The notes: generated from the sequence alone by a model not told the origin. A stretch of 64,000 nucleotides of DNA from Numida meleagris (GCF_002078875.1 NC_034411.1:33312260-33376259), one strand, 5' to 3'. Numbered from the stretch's first letter, positions 1-14,886 are shown. Numbers and translations are program-made.

Positions 1-3000
1 CTCTCAAGGAAATTTCCAAGTACAGTAGCAACATACAAAGAAGAGTGACTTCCTGTCAATGCCATCCTAGGACCCACAGTGACTGCTGTTACACAGCACA
101 CAGATGCAGCACAAACATGCCAGTGGAGCATCAAGGAACAGCTTCCGTAATATCTTCCATGTCTTTTGAAACCCTGGTCATTTGTATTTGATCTCAAAAA
201 AACCCTCAACACGCCATATTAGAATTAGAAAACATGTAGGCAGACTCATTGAATAAAATAAACACATCTCTGGATGAAAACAAACTGGACCTGATATTTG
301 CATTAACTCTGTGTGATCATGAGAGTAAGTGAGGGACAGTAGCCATATTAAATTGAATTGCAGTAACATGCAACAGGTATGGGATGTACCTTTCATAGTC
401 TCTATTACGGAAACAGGACAGAACTCATTGGGTGAATGTTGCTTGTAGGGTGAAGGTTGTATTAAGGCGATACAGGGCTTCTCTTCACGTCTCTAGTCAT
501 TGCTGTTCAAGCACTTATCTAGTATGTATTGACTTCTATAACCTCTGTGAAATGAGCAATCTCAGACAGGATCCTGGGGCCAGCTCTCGTTTTTGTGGGT
601 AGCATTAACACATATGACCCATGTGTGTACACATGGTGGCAAATGTCTGGAAGAACAAACTGTTCTGATCTGCTGTATTACCCCAACAAGCAGAGGCAGA
701 ATGAGACCAAGAGGATGGGGTGAAAGCGTATCAATAGCTGATGACAATTCCATCATCAGCTACTGCATTACGCTGCAGAGAACCAAGCACAGACAGACCA
801 CATGCTGGAGCCATAGGCTGCCACATGCTCTCTCCTTATTTACAGGCACAAACTGAATATGTAGAGTTAAGTAGGCAGAAAATTCAGAGACGGAGGGTGA
901 GGGAACAACACAAATCTAAGATTATTTGATTAAGGTCTTCCCAAGACGCAGCCCAGAAGCAATCAATCTGCTTATCCATTTCTCAGCATTTTAGAGCATA
1001 TTTTTTCATGTAACACTTGCGTTTGGTGCCTGGTTTCATTTATGTCACTCACTGGAATGCCAAAAATATAGGTTTTGTCTCTCTCCAAGGGCCTCTGAAA
1101 ATTCTGAAATTTATGTTGCATTTAAATCCTGTTAGAGCACTGCATTTTTCCCACAACAGAGCTGACTTAATGGAGAGAAGAATAAGAGTGACAAAAATAA
1201 CCATTTTGGTCTCCTGAATAATTTGGTTTCTTCTCAGCTAAAAAAAATTAATAATGCAAAAGCCAGACACCAGCTGTGGGGTGTCTTAAGACTGACTAAC
1301 TTTCAAGGAATTTATCTTCATTATTCTATTTTGTTAGTGGGTCCTGGGCTTATAATATCCTCTCCTTTGTGGTCTTCTTCATAACTTAGGTGTTAATGCT
1401 AGATACATCAGCAGCAGCATGAAATACTTGAAGGTTTACTTTGAATTCTTGATGTTTACTCTGAATAACATCAGTCATTCTTAGCATGCAGACCTAATAG
1501 TTTATAACATCATTACCACCAGAACTGAAAATATGCTCAGGTGCATCATAAGTATGATGGCAGTTATGGCCAAGGTTAGCCACACTTCTGATTTGAAAAC
1601 TAAGTGAACAAAGGACACAAGTTATTTTTAGCATTTCTGTGACTCCTGAAAAGCACATTTCTAATGCAAGTCAATACAATAAGTACATACAGCATTTTCA
1701 GTTAATGTGAACCTTAGTATGGTTCACTCCATGGAAGCACACTTCTCAGTTGCCATGAAAATATCAAACTCAAGGAGCAGAACGAACATCCAAAAGCTGT
1801 GTGTCTTGGGAACACTATCTGTAGGAGGCCCATTATTTAAGTTTTGGAAGACACATTAAAATCACTCATAAGAAAATTCTGATTTTGCATGAGTATACAT
1901 GCAAAAGAGAAAGGATGCACGCACCTGCTCTTTCTGCAGTGTGACTTCCTCTTTTTTATACAATCAGACAGCGTTTTAGTTTGTGTGTTGCATGACACTG
2001 TTCACTGCTCTTTTCCTGTATGCCTTCATGTCTTGGTGTGCTTGTCTCATGCACATCTGCAAGGCTTCTGACTCAGACATGGGGAGAAAAGGTATTGAGT
2101 ATCCAAGAGACAGACTGCTGATTTTGTTTGCTTATTATCCCAGAAATGGCACTTGGACTACATCAAATTAAAAGTGGAGCTAGCTCTCACAGGATTAAAG
2201 GGAAAACAGAGTTGTCAAAACCCTGTGTAACTTACAAAATTTGATCTCCTAGCCATCTGAGAAATTCTGGCCACCCAGAGCAAACTGAAATTTGCAGGGC
2301 ACAGGTACTTAAAACCTTTCAAAAGGAGCGATAGGCAGTGCATTTTTAGTCATGATGTCCAAAGGATATAGTTTGTGTGCAGATAAGACTTTCTGCTACT
2401 CCAGCTAGATGGAGGAAGGCTTAATGAAGTTTAAGACATTCACCAGATTGGAAGAGAAGGAAGAAGAAAGCCTAATTTTGTTATGTTGTGGAGATGTCAT
2501 CTCAGAGAAGAGAATTAAGTGAAAATGAAAAGATAAACTATTATTATAGTTGTTCAATAGTGGATTACAACTGCTTTCCCATCACAGCTACATACAAAAC
2601 CACCTGGTTTTGAACTGAAGCCATGAAGCCTTAAAAAAAAATATATATATTAAATGCTCCACAATTGCTTTGAAATCTTATTTCCTCCTACCTGAAGGTA
2701 GTTATTTTGTACCAACTGCTTTAATTCCTACGTGTGATTTATAAACAATTTATATTATCCTAAGCTGTCCCTGCTGTGTTGCAGCAATGGCAAACATACA
2801 CGGAAATCTTAATGAAGCACTCACTACAAACTGTAAACACAGAGGATGCTAAGGTGTCATGCACAGTGTTGATAGAAGTTAATACCTTCCACAGTCATTA
2901 GGTTTGGATTTGGGGATGTTTGCGCAGTAGTTAATTCAGATAAAATAGAATTGTATGCTGGCAGTCCATAAAAAGCTTATGCATCATTGAAACTCTGAGG

Positions 3001-3949
3001 TGTACTTGGGGTCCTAATGGAATAAAATTCATCTCTCAGTAGAGTGTCCTTCCATTGTGTGCTGGTCCCTCTACCTTGGTTTGCTTGGGGGCATAGGATG
3101 ATGTATGCCTGGACACAATCCCTGCTTAAAGAATTATCTTTAGTCTTAAGACATACTAAGAACATGTCCATTTGAAGTGCTGAAGCAAATGAAAGCCAGA
3201 GGCATATCTGTGTTTCAGTGACACATAATGACTTGTGTATGCAGAGGCTGGGTGGTGTGGAAGTGCAATGGACTCAGCATCAAAGCACACCAGTGTCCCA
3301 CACCTGGATACACGAACATATACACAACTTTGCAAGAACTCCACAAGAACCAGAAAAGCAGGCCAAAATTCTGCAGCTCAGCTACATGCACCTAAGTCAG
3401 CAAAAGTGACATTTGGACTTGCTCAAAATGTGCGTTTGCTGTTGTGTGACATGCCCTAAAATACAGCATTATTAGAAATAGGAGAAATTTTAAACAAAAA
3501 TATATATATTGCCAAAATATACTTGTTGCTGAACTTTCAGGGGTAGTAAACAGACAAGTAAATAAACAAATTGTAGTAGAATTTCTACCAAAAAAAGTAA
3601 AATCAGCATCTCAAAAATATTTCAGATTTATTTCAGGGATGCCACACTGTGAATAGGATTGAAAATTAAAAATTCTGGAATCACCTATCATTTGATTTCC
3701 ACATTTTCTTTTTAACAAAATCTTTTTATTTTCAATGCAAAATTTTATTTACTTTTGCCTATTAACAGTTTTAAATGTTTCTGTGAAAGTAATTACCCAT
3801 ACTCACAGAAATATAATTTTAATGTTACTTCAAATGACATGTTTTGATCAATTTTTTTTTTTTTAATTCTACAGAATTTTGGTTTCTTTTTGAGACAAAA
3901 TTATTTTCGGTATTTCAGAGGTACTACCTAAAGCCTCTATTTGTCTCAG
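1..3949. other. Unique AT-rich non-coding sequence, no gene seen
   Basis: I see no recognisable exon, transposon or RNA gene here. Open frames are all below about 90 codons, overlap on opposite strands and resemble no family I know. Small features are a perfect 10-bp stem with an 8-nt loop at 735-762, short AT dinucleotide runs near 2640-2650 and 3500-3510, and a slightly GC-richer patch at about 560-850. The stretch is either intergenic or intronic, and the sequence does not say which. Confidence 0.6.
735..762. repeat. Short perfect inverted repeat (10-bp stem, 8-nt loop)
   Basis: The arms TAGCTGATGA (735-744) and TCATCAGCTA (753-762) are exact reverse complements, separated by eight bases. 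A stem of this size is expected now and then by chance in 64 kb. No poly-T run, partner element or coding context gives it a role, so it is recorded only as visible structure. Confidence 0.5.
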
Positions 3950-4265
3950 CTTTAATTCCTCATTGTGCTCATGTCCACTGTTTGGTCTCCATAAATGTTC
4001 AGCAAGCATCAATGAATGTCAGTGGGTATCATTTTTTCCACATGGAGGAATTCAGAGACACACCTTTGATTCACATGCACTTCCATGTTAGATGCCATTC
4101 TGTCAGACTGCCCCTCTGCTGCCATCTGTCACACAACAACAAAATGGAATGGGATATTGGTGGGAAGGTTCAGCCTCTACTGCCATATCACCTACAACAC
4201 CCGCCTCTGATGTTGTGGGCCAACATCAAAAAATGTGAGACGTTACTTTCAGAGCAGCCCTTGTA
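3950..4265 (-). mobile_element. Truncated mariner-like DNA transposon fragment (Galluhop/Mariner1_GG type)
   Basis: Bases 3964-4265 align with 36313-36614 at roughly 80-85% identity by eye. Both end in the same terminal inverted repeat (AGAGCAGCCCTTGTA at the right end here) followed by a TA. Reading the minus strand from the ATG at 4098-4096 gives a recognisable mariner transposase N-terminus, with stretches such as SEFLHVEKM and LLNIYGDQTVD. This is the DNA-binding helix-turn-helix region, interrupted by in-frame stops. The left inverted repeat and the whole catalytic (DD34D) domain are missing, so the copy is a dead 5'-end relic. A long plus-strand open frame over this region (3844-4266) is only its antisense shadow. 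The family name is from memory of chicken repeats; the mariner assignment itself is well supported. Confidence 0.85.
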
Positions 4266-7200
4266 GTTATACATCTCTTCAAGACCCCCTAGTGAAGCAA
4301 TGTGTGTTCTCAGGGACTCCACATTGCATCCAGTGAGTCAGCCAATACCTGCCCTCGGGCTGAGCTAACAATCACATTTGTTGAAACCCAACTTTAACAA
4401 TTTTTTTTTTGGCTTCACAGTCAAAAAAAATTATCAGGACTTAAGTTAACACACTTATAGACGTATTAAGGTATACATTTGTCAAGAAAAATGCTGAATT
4501 ATGAAAAATTCATAAACATGCTGAATGTCTTACGGAGATTTTAACTTTGCAATTCATATTATTTTGGTTTTTTTTTTCATGTAAACTTACAGAACAAGAT
4601 GATGTCTTTTTAACAGAAAAAAAATATATACAAGTAGAAGCAACGAGACATTTTCAGGTCACTCTCTAGGTTACTATTTAAAAATGCAAAACCACCAAGA
4701 CAGGAGTTTCTGGCTGCAGTATGAAATTCTCCACACTGGGATCTTTCATTATTACTAAAGCAGCTAGATGTTACAAGTACACTGCGACCACTTTAATGTC
4801 AGTTTTAGATGCTTAATTATATTTACTTTTTTTTTTTCCAGTCATCCAGCATGCTAATTCATTTCATATTCCTATAAGATAAATGGTGTATGTTCCTCTC
4901 TCCATAAATGTTATGCTGGTCAAAACTTACAGTCTTTACTTAGAATTATACCACCAAGTAGAATCACAAAAATAATATCAACTACTCTGAAGAGTACCAC
5001 TCAAACTAAGAACACCTCTACTTTTTAGTTTTAGATTTCTCATTTTAAATAATATTTTGAAAATAATAGCTGCCCATTTTTCAGGCTATTTGCAAAGCTC
5101 CTGCCTGCAAAATTGTCAGTTGTTTCAAGATGGACAGGTTATAGCCTGTCAAAACACCTGAAATTGAGGCAGTGACAGCCTGAAATTGCATACTATGAAA
5201 ACATATTGCTATGCATATACATTTTTCTTTGGCAATTGGTCACTGGAAACTTGGCTGCAGCACAGGTGTAGAAAAGCTAAAAAGGCTGGATTAGAAAAGC
5301 TATATTAGATGAAGCATTAATTCCACAGGTCTGTATCCCTGATTGGGGAAGAAGTCTCTTGCTTATTCCTTAGGAGAGTATTAGTTTCATACACAGACAA
5401 CCAAGTCTTATATTCAAATATATTGCTCCATTTCGCTCCTTTTCTATCCCTTTGTCACCTGCAGGTAGCAATCATCCCTCTTCAATTGTTAAAGTAAATA
5501 GCTAGAAAGGTTGAATGGTTTTCTGTAAACAAACCGCATGCTGAAATGACGTATGCCCTTACAAAAGATAAAACCAGATAAATGCTGAAAATGCAATAAT
5601 ACACATAAAGGATGCAATTTTAGAAAGGAATTAGCAGTATATACTACTTGTCTCAAAGATTTCTCCAGAGTGACCCATGAACGTGAAATAAATTAAGAAA
5701 GAAGTATTAATGGTATTTCAAAAGGACACTTCCACGAAACTGCTGCTTGAACTCAAATGACTTTTGCTCCTGCTCTTACCTCTACTTCAATCTCACCATC
5801 TCAATGCCCAATTTAACACAAATATACACCTAGCATAGTCATTGCGCTTGTGCAGGAAGCGAGCTCCCATCCCATACTGAGAGACTATTGTTACATCCAT
5901 CTTGGTGTTCAGATATAAAAGACTACAGAAGGCAGAAAGCAATAACATAATGGATCCTGAATCAAAAAAATACCACTGCTGTACCATACTTCCCAAATTT
6001 GCAGTGCTATCTCAGGCTGACTGTATTTCTTTCTCCTTCGTCTACAAGCTCCTGTTTATAGCACAATCACCTGGTCCATCTGAGAGCAGTTCAAGTCCTT
6101 GGCTTAGTGTCTTGAAAATACTGCCCTTTCATGATGCCCTTTCATTCTTTTATATACCTTTGCATGCTGTCTCCTTTATCTGTCTGACCTCAGACAATGT
6201 CACAGTGCCAGAATATCAAAGAAGTTAACAGGGTGGCCTCTAAAAGTTTAAGACTGCTCAGTTCATTTGCAGTAGTTTCCAATAGCAGAGGCCATTCTTC
6301 CTAAAGCTAACAGGTGGCACTAGTTACTTCTATTTTTCCAATCTCAAGGCAAGAGGCGAACCTGTTACAGCAGGTTAAAGGGTGAAGAAGATTGGATTTT
6401 TGAGATAGTTCTACAGGGAATGGATCAAGTTAATTTAAATTTCTGGCAAAAAGCCCACTGCAGCTTTAGTCATGATGAATTCTCAGATTATTATAGGAGC
6501 AGATGGACTTTGTCCTGTAAGTAATTGTGTATTCTCTGGAGTGGACAGAGGGGCCACTGAACCATCTGTTTTGTTGTTGCTCCAGATAGTGTCTTATTAC
6601 TGCCTCTGTCTGCTGTTTTACTGCCTGATTCCCCTAGGCCTACTTTACATCAACTTGCTCAGACACAAGATGCCCTCTTGTCTTATGTAAGAAAAAGAAT
6701 GGTATTTGCCATTCCAGCCTGCTATGTCATGCCTCTGCTTTTCTTCTCTTTCCAGTTTGCAACATTTCCTTGCTTATTTTAGCCCTGAAAATGTATTGGA
6801 AAGAACAACACGTTTATAGGTCTTTTAGCAGTAGTACCACTCAGTTCTGCCAGGAGATAAATTTGTAATAAAAATGCCCTGCATGGCATTTTTCAAAATA
6901 GGATTTTCATATACAGGTCCACATTAATAGCCCCATCCTACAAATAGTGAAATTTGGGTACAAAGGAACATATCTAGGTTCATAGTCCAAAAACAGGAAA
7001 CTCAGAAATAGTTACAAAAGGATCAAAACAGACAGAAGAAAAATGGTACACATTAATCTGTCTTAGTCTTTCAGTACAAGCCTACACGTGAATGCAAGTA
7101 TAGGAAATAAATTATATAAAAGTCCTTACGTGTATCCAAAACTTAGATTTACTTGCTATACAAGAGATGGAGCGGATAACTACTATGACTGAACTATTAC

Positions 7201-10200
7201 TTTTTATTAGCAGCTTGGTCAGGAAGGACAGACTGCAAATCAAAGGACAAGAACATTAATCACAAACTACAGTAGCAATGATGTTGCAGTTGAACTCTCT
7301 GATCAAAAACCAAATGTTTTTGTAAGAGTTGATATCTATTACTGAAGTGCTCTAAAACTGAATCAGTACAGAGCCACCTAACAGGATTTCTTTTAGTGTC
7401 CTGTGAACATTATAACTCACAGGATTGCCTCATACTCCTTATTTATTTCCATAAATACATATAAAATAATCGGAAGTGGGACCTGTTCCAGAATAAATGC
7501 AGTTCCTTGTATCTTGTATCCTTAGAAGTATAGGACTATTCTCAAAAGATCAGTTGACAAATAAGCCACTCTACTCCAGCAAGTACCAGCAAGGTACTCA
7601 CATTGGAGCTTTCATCAATATGACCTCGTTGGATCTGCTTTAACGTATGTAGCTGCCTCAGAATAGGCATACAAAACTTTTCAGGAGCTAATTATTCTTC
7701 CATCTTTTAGACCTTCTCAGCTAATTAAAGATAAGTTATCACTACTAGGTGAATGATATCCTTCACTGTTCTCATCGTTGTTGAGGTATATCAGCTAGGA
7801 TCTCTGTACTATTTTGAATAAGCTATGTATTTCTGAAACACTCACAAATGTGGAGTCAATTTTCCTTTATTAAAATCTATGAAATTAACTAATCTAAATT
7901 CCATATGGGCTAGTGATTTAGATAACATGAATGTTGATTGTTGTTTTGTTTTTAATATTAAAATACCTTTGTTGAAAGCAGGCTAGATTAATGATAAGAC
8001 ATACATTATACGTCTTTTTGTAAAGGATATGGGGGATGAATTTTCATGTCTTTTTGAAACTAACTTGAGATTTGTGAGTAGGAGTTTTTCTCATTTCTAT
8101 CATTAAATCCTGTAACATGTAAAAAATTGAAATTCAGTGCAGTGGTATCTCAGTATTTTCTTGTGTCTTGGTGTCATTAGATCATTACGTATACAAATAT
8201 TTTTGCTTATGTTAGCCTACAATCCATTTTTCCTTAGAGAAAATAAAGTCAAGCAGACAGTTGGCTCAAACGACTCTCTACAATGTGCCCAGAACAGCAG
8301 AGGCACATCCATGAGAGCAGATGAGGATCTAGGCTGAGTCTCAGAGCTGTACAGAAGTCCCAGTCCATAACTGACACAAGCCTTCTGTTTACCATTATGT
8401 CATCCATAATCATTTGGCATTTAAGTTATAATTCTGTTCATTACCCTGTCTCAATGTATGGGTAGCAGGGGTCATTAGTACATATCTCAAAGGGTCAAAT
8501 TCTAAATTAAACGTTGGCATCTTTCAGGGAAGTATCTTTTAATTTTATGGCTGCAAAATCTTGTAATTCCTTTTTCCAAAATATCCTTCAGGGGCTTTTC
8601 TCACTCACTAGCAGTAATCAACTTGCCATAACTTAGAAACTTCACTGGTACCTTACCAAAATTCTAAATTGCTGTAAGGTCATCTTTTCATTTTGCTAAC
8701 CTTATGAGAAGCTGCATCTCCTTTCTTTCTTTCATGTATCAGGTACATTTCTCTTGCCTCTGTTCTACACTTTATTCAGGCACAGTGTTCTCCAGCTCTT
8801 CAAAGATTAGCAAGTAATTTGATAAACTGAAAGCACTAGGGAAAGAGTTAAATACAAATACAAAAACTTGGGGCTTTTATACTGATAGCAAGGTGTAGAA
8901 TGCAAGCAAATATGAGCAGTGGAACAGAAACGTGTTTATATTTGCTGTCATCTATACCTACACGTTAAAGTGTGTATGTAGGGAGGAGACTGAAACATTG
9001 AGGGATCCCTCTAGCATTACATTTCCTGGGGAAACTAATACTGCTTGCACTCCTCCAGCACAGTGCACCCTATGATTGCTGGTAAAGAAAAACATGAACT
9101 GTTCTCAGCACATGCATTTATACAAGCTGAATACAAAATGTAGACAATGGTTTTTTTGAAAAAGGTGACCAAAACATTAAATTCTTACAGAGTTATGACA
9201 AAATCTGTATCTAGTCAACAAGTTTTGAACAGAAAAAGGACTACATTCTGAAAACTTAAGACATTTTTCACTGTATTTCCCATACACAAAGAATAACTAT
9301 AGATTTTTTTTGCCTGGATTATTTATGGAAAATAATAATGTACACATTTCTGTATATCCATTCCTGGAGATATGAAAGAAAAAGGAACAAAAAGCCTGCT
9401 AGTAATGACAGCAATGAGGTACCTATAGAAATACATTAAAAAATGAAAGACCCTGAAGTGTGAGATGAACATAGTCAATTAAATTCCTAAATGCTTTTAA
9501 AATGAAAAACAAGAACTGATCTGACACTCATCAGCTTTCACTTCCTATTCACATGATGTGCTAGATATCAGTACACATTTTCAATTTCCTCTCATCACAA
9601 TTCACGATGCCCATTGATTTCTATCCCACTCTAGTTGATACTGACACCTGCAGATGTCCTAGCGTGGTCTGAAGATACTGAATTGCTAGTCGTTCTAGAG
9701 GTAGTTTTTAACAGCCTACTTGTCATACACTTGCACAAAAAATTATTTGATGCCACAAACCATAGAGCCAATAAATGTCACTTGGTCAATTAAACAACAA
9801 TTCAAACATTAAGATCTAAGGAAACAAAGTTCTCAAAAAACAGTGGTAAAAAAGCTCAACAGGTTTTTAAAAGCAACTTGAATGGCTTGAGGGCTACACA
9901 ATACACTACACTCACATTCTAAACATGAATAAGATTACAGAAAAAGGTTATCTGTTTCCTTTAATAACTTCTGTTTCATATAACACAACACACATTGGAC
10001 AACAGGGAACAAAGTAGTTTCAGACTGTTTTAACTTCCTAATGAAAATAACTTATCTGAACATACAAGTCAGTTAATAGAATACTTTGACTGAATTCTGA
10101 TTTTGTGCATGTTCAATTGTTTCCATTCTGGGCTTTTGATTTAATTAAAACTAGTGTCAGACAGAATATCTTCTCTGAATCTCTCTACCAATTTCTGTAG

Positions 10201-13200
10201 TTCTGTAACAACATTTTCTTAATTTAAAAACTGCTTCCCCCATTCTGATTTCGAAGCATTCACATGAGCAATACAGTACATTCACTACAGAGATGGAGTA
10301 AAAAAAAAAATCAAAATAAACTAGAGTCTGGTAATTTAAGAACTAAGCACATTTAAATACATAAAAGAAAGAAAGAAAAAAATCCCCGATCTGCCTTGCT
10401 CAGTATTTCATCGAGGTTTTTTTATAGTAAAAATAAGCAGTGCTGGTTAAAAGTCTGTTCAAATCTTTTTATTTAAGCCTCTTCACCAAAATATTCAATG
10501 ACAAGATATGATTTAAATGTAGATATTTAAAGACTCCTGTACTACAATTTACTGAGTGGCTTTTTAGTAACGAGGGATCTGTAACTTAGAGAACAAGCTA
10601 CTGAGGATAACCATTTATCCTCCATTTTTTGATATTTCCAAACAAAACCTTGTTGCTGAACAAGTCTCTATGCAGTTACAGGAAGAGCTCAATACACAAT
10701 TAACCAGATGAAATCCCATGGCTTGTACTATGCAGAGTCCAGTTTTGCAACTTAGTGGTCTCTTCTTGCCTTAAACTTCTTAACTCCATGAAGCATCCCT
10801 GTTAACCCCAGAACCTCCCTGTACAGTTGAATTTTCAAAGTAACCTGAATGGCAGTAGCCACATCCCCTTGACTCAGAATGGAGTGCTGCTGAAGAAAAA
10901 GGCATACACAGGTTTACAAAGAAGCACAGCCACCAGAGCTCTCCCTGTATGTGCAGTTGCTCTAGGGAATTTCTCCTGAAGCAGCCTTTCTCCTGGCGCT
11001 CTCAAGGCCTTTGTCTCCAAAATCTGAATACCACAATGTCAAGAAACGTTTAATGAATGGTTGCAACACAAAACATAATTCATCATCTTTTTAATCAGTG
11101 AAAAGGATTTTATCTTCATGTTACAGAATTCACATCTATTGTCATTTCCCACATCACTTCTAGCTGTCTTGATTTACACTAGCTTTCTTTATTTTCAGAC
11201 ATTTCAGTCCTCACCCGTTCAAAATTTTGAAGAGATCAGAATTTCCACTAATGTCTTGTAGTTAATAAACAAAACCAGTTTGACAATAAAACATACATGC
11301 TAAAAATCTTTCAATTTGAAAAGCATGTCAGGAATCCTGCTGCCTGAAACATTCACCCCACCTAACATTAAGTTGTCAAAGGGCTACAAAACTATTACAA
11401 AACCTGTCTCATCATGTAGTAAGTGGCAAGAATTAGGTATCTCCAGATGACAAAGCAACAGGACTCTAGCCCTGCCAGCTGAGATAAGGAATCTCTCAGC
11501 TACCTCAGGTATGGCCACAGCCAGAGTTACACATACCTCAATCACCAGGCACTTCAGCCAGGGGTTACAAAATCGCCCACATTATATAATTTGGATTGCC
11601 GTGTTATTTAACAAGTAACAAGGCTACTGTTTTGAAGAGGTTGGTTTTACCAGTGAATCATCACTAAATCTAACCTTGTCCCTAACACACTATCCTTGTT
11701 ACAAAGTTGCAACCTGACCCGATTCATCAACAGAGAAATCTTCAATCAGCTGTCATCTCTCATTTTCAGCTTCCAAGATGTCTTGCTACTGTTGCTGCTA
11801 CTGTTGTTACAAAATCAATTAATACAGATCATTTCATAATCTTTATTCCCAGAATTGTCACTTGCTGCACAACTTCGGATAAATTCTTAACTACACTGTG
11901 ATTCAGCTTCACCTGCCTTAACCCAGGGATTAGAATGATAATTCCACATTGAAAAATGGGGGATGAACAGATGAGAACATTATGGGAACAAATTGTCATG
12001 TTAGCCCTGAAACTAATAATAATCTCTCTAGAATACAAGTGAGATATCTATCAGGCTTCCTGTTCTTCTTTTAACAAAAATGTCATTTACTGAAGGAAAA
12101 TTTCAAGAGATGTGTAGGAGGGAGAAACAATTAGACTATACCAAGAAAAATGAGTAATCTATTATAGGAAGTCTTGCTCAGCCTGTGTACAATACAGAGT
12201 AGACAATAGTCTGACTTCAACTCTAATGAAATCCATGATGAACTCCAGTCTGACTAGACAAATTGCAATAAACCATATAAAACCCATTTCCTCTGTTCCT
12301 CTTCAATAATCTTTAACAGTTTTCAGTTGCTGTTTTATAGACTCTATACTTTTTGAATCTCCTTAAGTATCAGTTAAGTTCATTTTTAAAGCATAGATTA
12401 CAAAATGCTATTTCTATTTTGCAGGTAACTACTCAAATTATGATTACAATGTTATTTAGAATAATCTGTGTCTTTTCTTGAACAACAGAGTGTGAACTGC
12501 CCTTCTTTGTTCCCATAGCTCCATGCTAGGCTTCTTCATCTTTTAAGTTTCAAATACACCACTAATATCAGCTGGTGTTTTTCTGGAAATAGCTCACAGC
12601 AAATTGCCCACCATTTTAAGAAGATGCCCCAACCTCACTCCATTTCAAAATCCTAACAAGGCATCTCTTCAAGGACCTGAGAGTGAGATCATCTATACAG
12701 AGATGAGCAACACTGCTGTTGTGCTAGGTGCAAGTAGCCCCCACAGAAATCCTACTGCTACACCAAAGGTGTTACAGGAATGTCTTTGTCTCTGGGTGCC
12801 TACACAAATGTTGAAACTTTTCTCCTACTCAAAACCAATAATGCTGAAATTTGACTTGTTTCGGCAGGGGTGACAAACATAAACATTATGTAATCACTTT
12901 TACACAGCTTTTGCAAAAGCAAACATCTTGTCAACCATGGGAATTTTCAGCAAGAACAATACCTGACAAATTCCAACTAATAATTAAATTAACTGTCTCT
13001 TACGCAGGCTATTATCCTGATATTAAAGAAAAAGCAATATCATGTTATTGCTGTCTGTGCAACAAAATCCCATAGAGTCCAACTTGAAAGAATTATAAAA
13101 AAAAATAAAAATCAATACCTTAGAATGGGATATATTTTTCCTGGAGACCAAATATATTTTTAAGTGTTTCTTGATTTGTAATAATAGAAGGTTGCATTTG

Positions 13201-14848
13201 TTATTAGCCTTCTCAATTAATCTGTGCCTTTTGTAATATTTATCTGATCAAAATTCATCAAGATGTATCTCTTAAGTTGCTTATCACTGCAGAAATACAT
13301 ATCACTGAAATGAACACAAGAAAAACCACATTCATCCTCTGGAGTAGAAATTATGTAGATAATAATAAACAAGCTGCTGAGTCATTGAATTTGGAAGCAT
13401 TTGTTTGTGTAGGATACTTTACTTGACCACTAAATATAACCCATTTTCTGTTTACCTGTTCTACTACATATCTTTGATGAGAATGTAAATGCACTTTATT
13501 GATCTTCCCCGTCACGACTAATCTTTGAACTGAAAACCCTGCAACCTGATTAATGAACCTCCTCTCCCATGAAGAACATGGGCCACTATCTTATAACTAC
13601 GTTGCAAGCTAAGCAACTGAACCCTGAAAAGCACTCCTGCCATTACTCATGTAAGCAGGATTAGTTAAATGGACTGGTCTTCCTGCTCTGACCTGGGATA
13701 AGTCACACTGAGGGAGGCCTGTCAGAGGACTTACAAAACATAAGAACTTCCACTTTCAACTTCAGCTCTGGAGTGATCCCACTGCTGACAGCTGGATCTC
13801 AAATCCCTGCCCTGAGCTGGTAGATGACATTGTGAACATTAGATGAAAGTTATGGGAGCTCATCCCAGCTTAGTGGGATCTGAGTAATTCAGTGGACGCA
13901 GCAAGGTGTTCCCTGAGCCCATCTTGCACACCTACTTCTGACTCATAGCCTGCTCTGTCCCCAGCTTAGGTGCCTAACTGTATAAAGAAGAGATTAGGAA
14001 GTCTAACATATGCAGCAGAAGAGGAGGAAAAATAAAGAAGGGAAACACAACCATTTATTATTCCTATTTCAAATAGTGAAAAGTATTACAGAGGACACGT
14101 AGGGAATGTTGATTCCAGATTCCAGTCAGAGAGGGAAAGAAAATCAGTAGAGATATACAACAGAATAAATCAATTTAATTGGTACAGCATTCACAAAATA
14201 CTGTTTTTCTTCAAGGTCTTTGCTATACCCAATTGTTCTGTCTTTAACATTTTGGCTCAATTATTTATTGAAAAAGGATGTTATTCATTAACCAAGTGGC
14301 ACAGTTGACTAAAGATTGTCATTAATCATGATTTTTATCATATTGCTCTGCTATGACTAGCATATGATTTCTCTTTTAGATTGATTACAGTGACAAGTTT
14401 TAACAGTGCTGGCAATGAGAGTACCAGGATGATATTCACACTAATGAACTTTCTAATACAGTAAAAACTAAGGGTAGTTTTCATGTTTCAAAAGTTTCAA
14501 AACAGTAACCAAGTCCCTCAGAGAATTTATTACTGTGATACTACTCTGAAATATTTTACTGATATTGCTTTGTCATTTGCCTGTTACCATTGCCTGTTCC
14601 CTTACTTTTCCTTCTTTATCTTATGTTTCTAGAAATACATACAGTATGTTTTCTTCCAATTACCAGCCTTATTTCATTTTCAGTTCATCCACTCATGTCA
14701 AAGCTGTCACTTAAGTGTTGTATTTGGCTTTGCAAGACTGTTAAACATCATCTATATTTTCAATTCTCTTGAGGGAAAAGGAGTGTACTTTCTTGATTCT
14801 TAGCTCTGATTTTATTTATTCATTCACTGTAGTAGGAAAATCTCTTTC
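4266..14848. other. Long AT-rich non-coding stretch, no gene seen
   Basis: I find no recognisable exon, CR1, LTR or RNA gene in about 10.6 kb. Open frames are short and overlap arbitrarily. Two patches are somewhat GC-richer (about 10.70-11.02 and 13.60-13.98 kb), but neither carries a convincing open frame bounded by splice signals. The block at about 14.22-14.43 kb is dense in ATTA/TAAT-type homeodomain cores and looks like a conserved non-coding element. Old, strongly decayed repeats could be present here that I cannot recognise by eye. Confidence 0.55.
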
Positions 14849-14886
14849 AAAAAAAAAAAAACAAAAAACAAACAAACAAAAAAAAA
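14849..14886. repeat. A-rich simple repeat with (CAAA)n core
   Basis: A run of 13 A residues is followed by several CAAA/CAAAA units and another A run. This is low-complexity sequence. It could be the tail of a decayed retroposed copy, but nothing upstream is recognisable as the body of such an element. Confidence 0.85.

Noticed and set aside
3844..4266. 140-codon plus-strand open frame
   Set aside because: Its second half is the antisense of the mariner transposase relic (3950-4265); the first half is unrelated AT-rich sequence.
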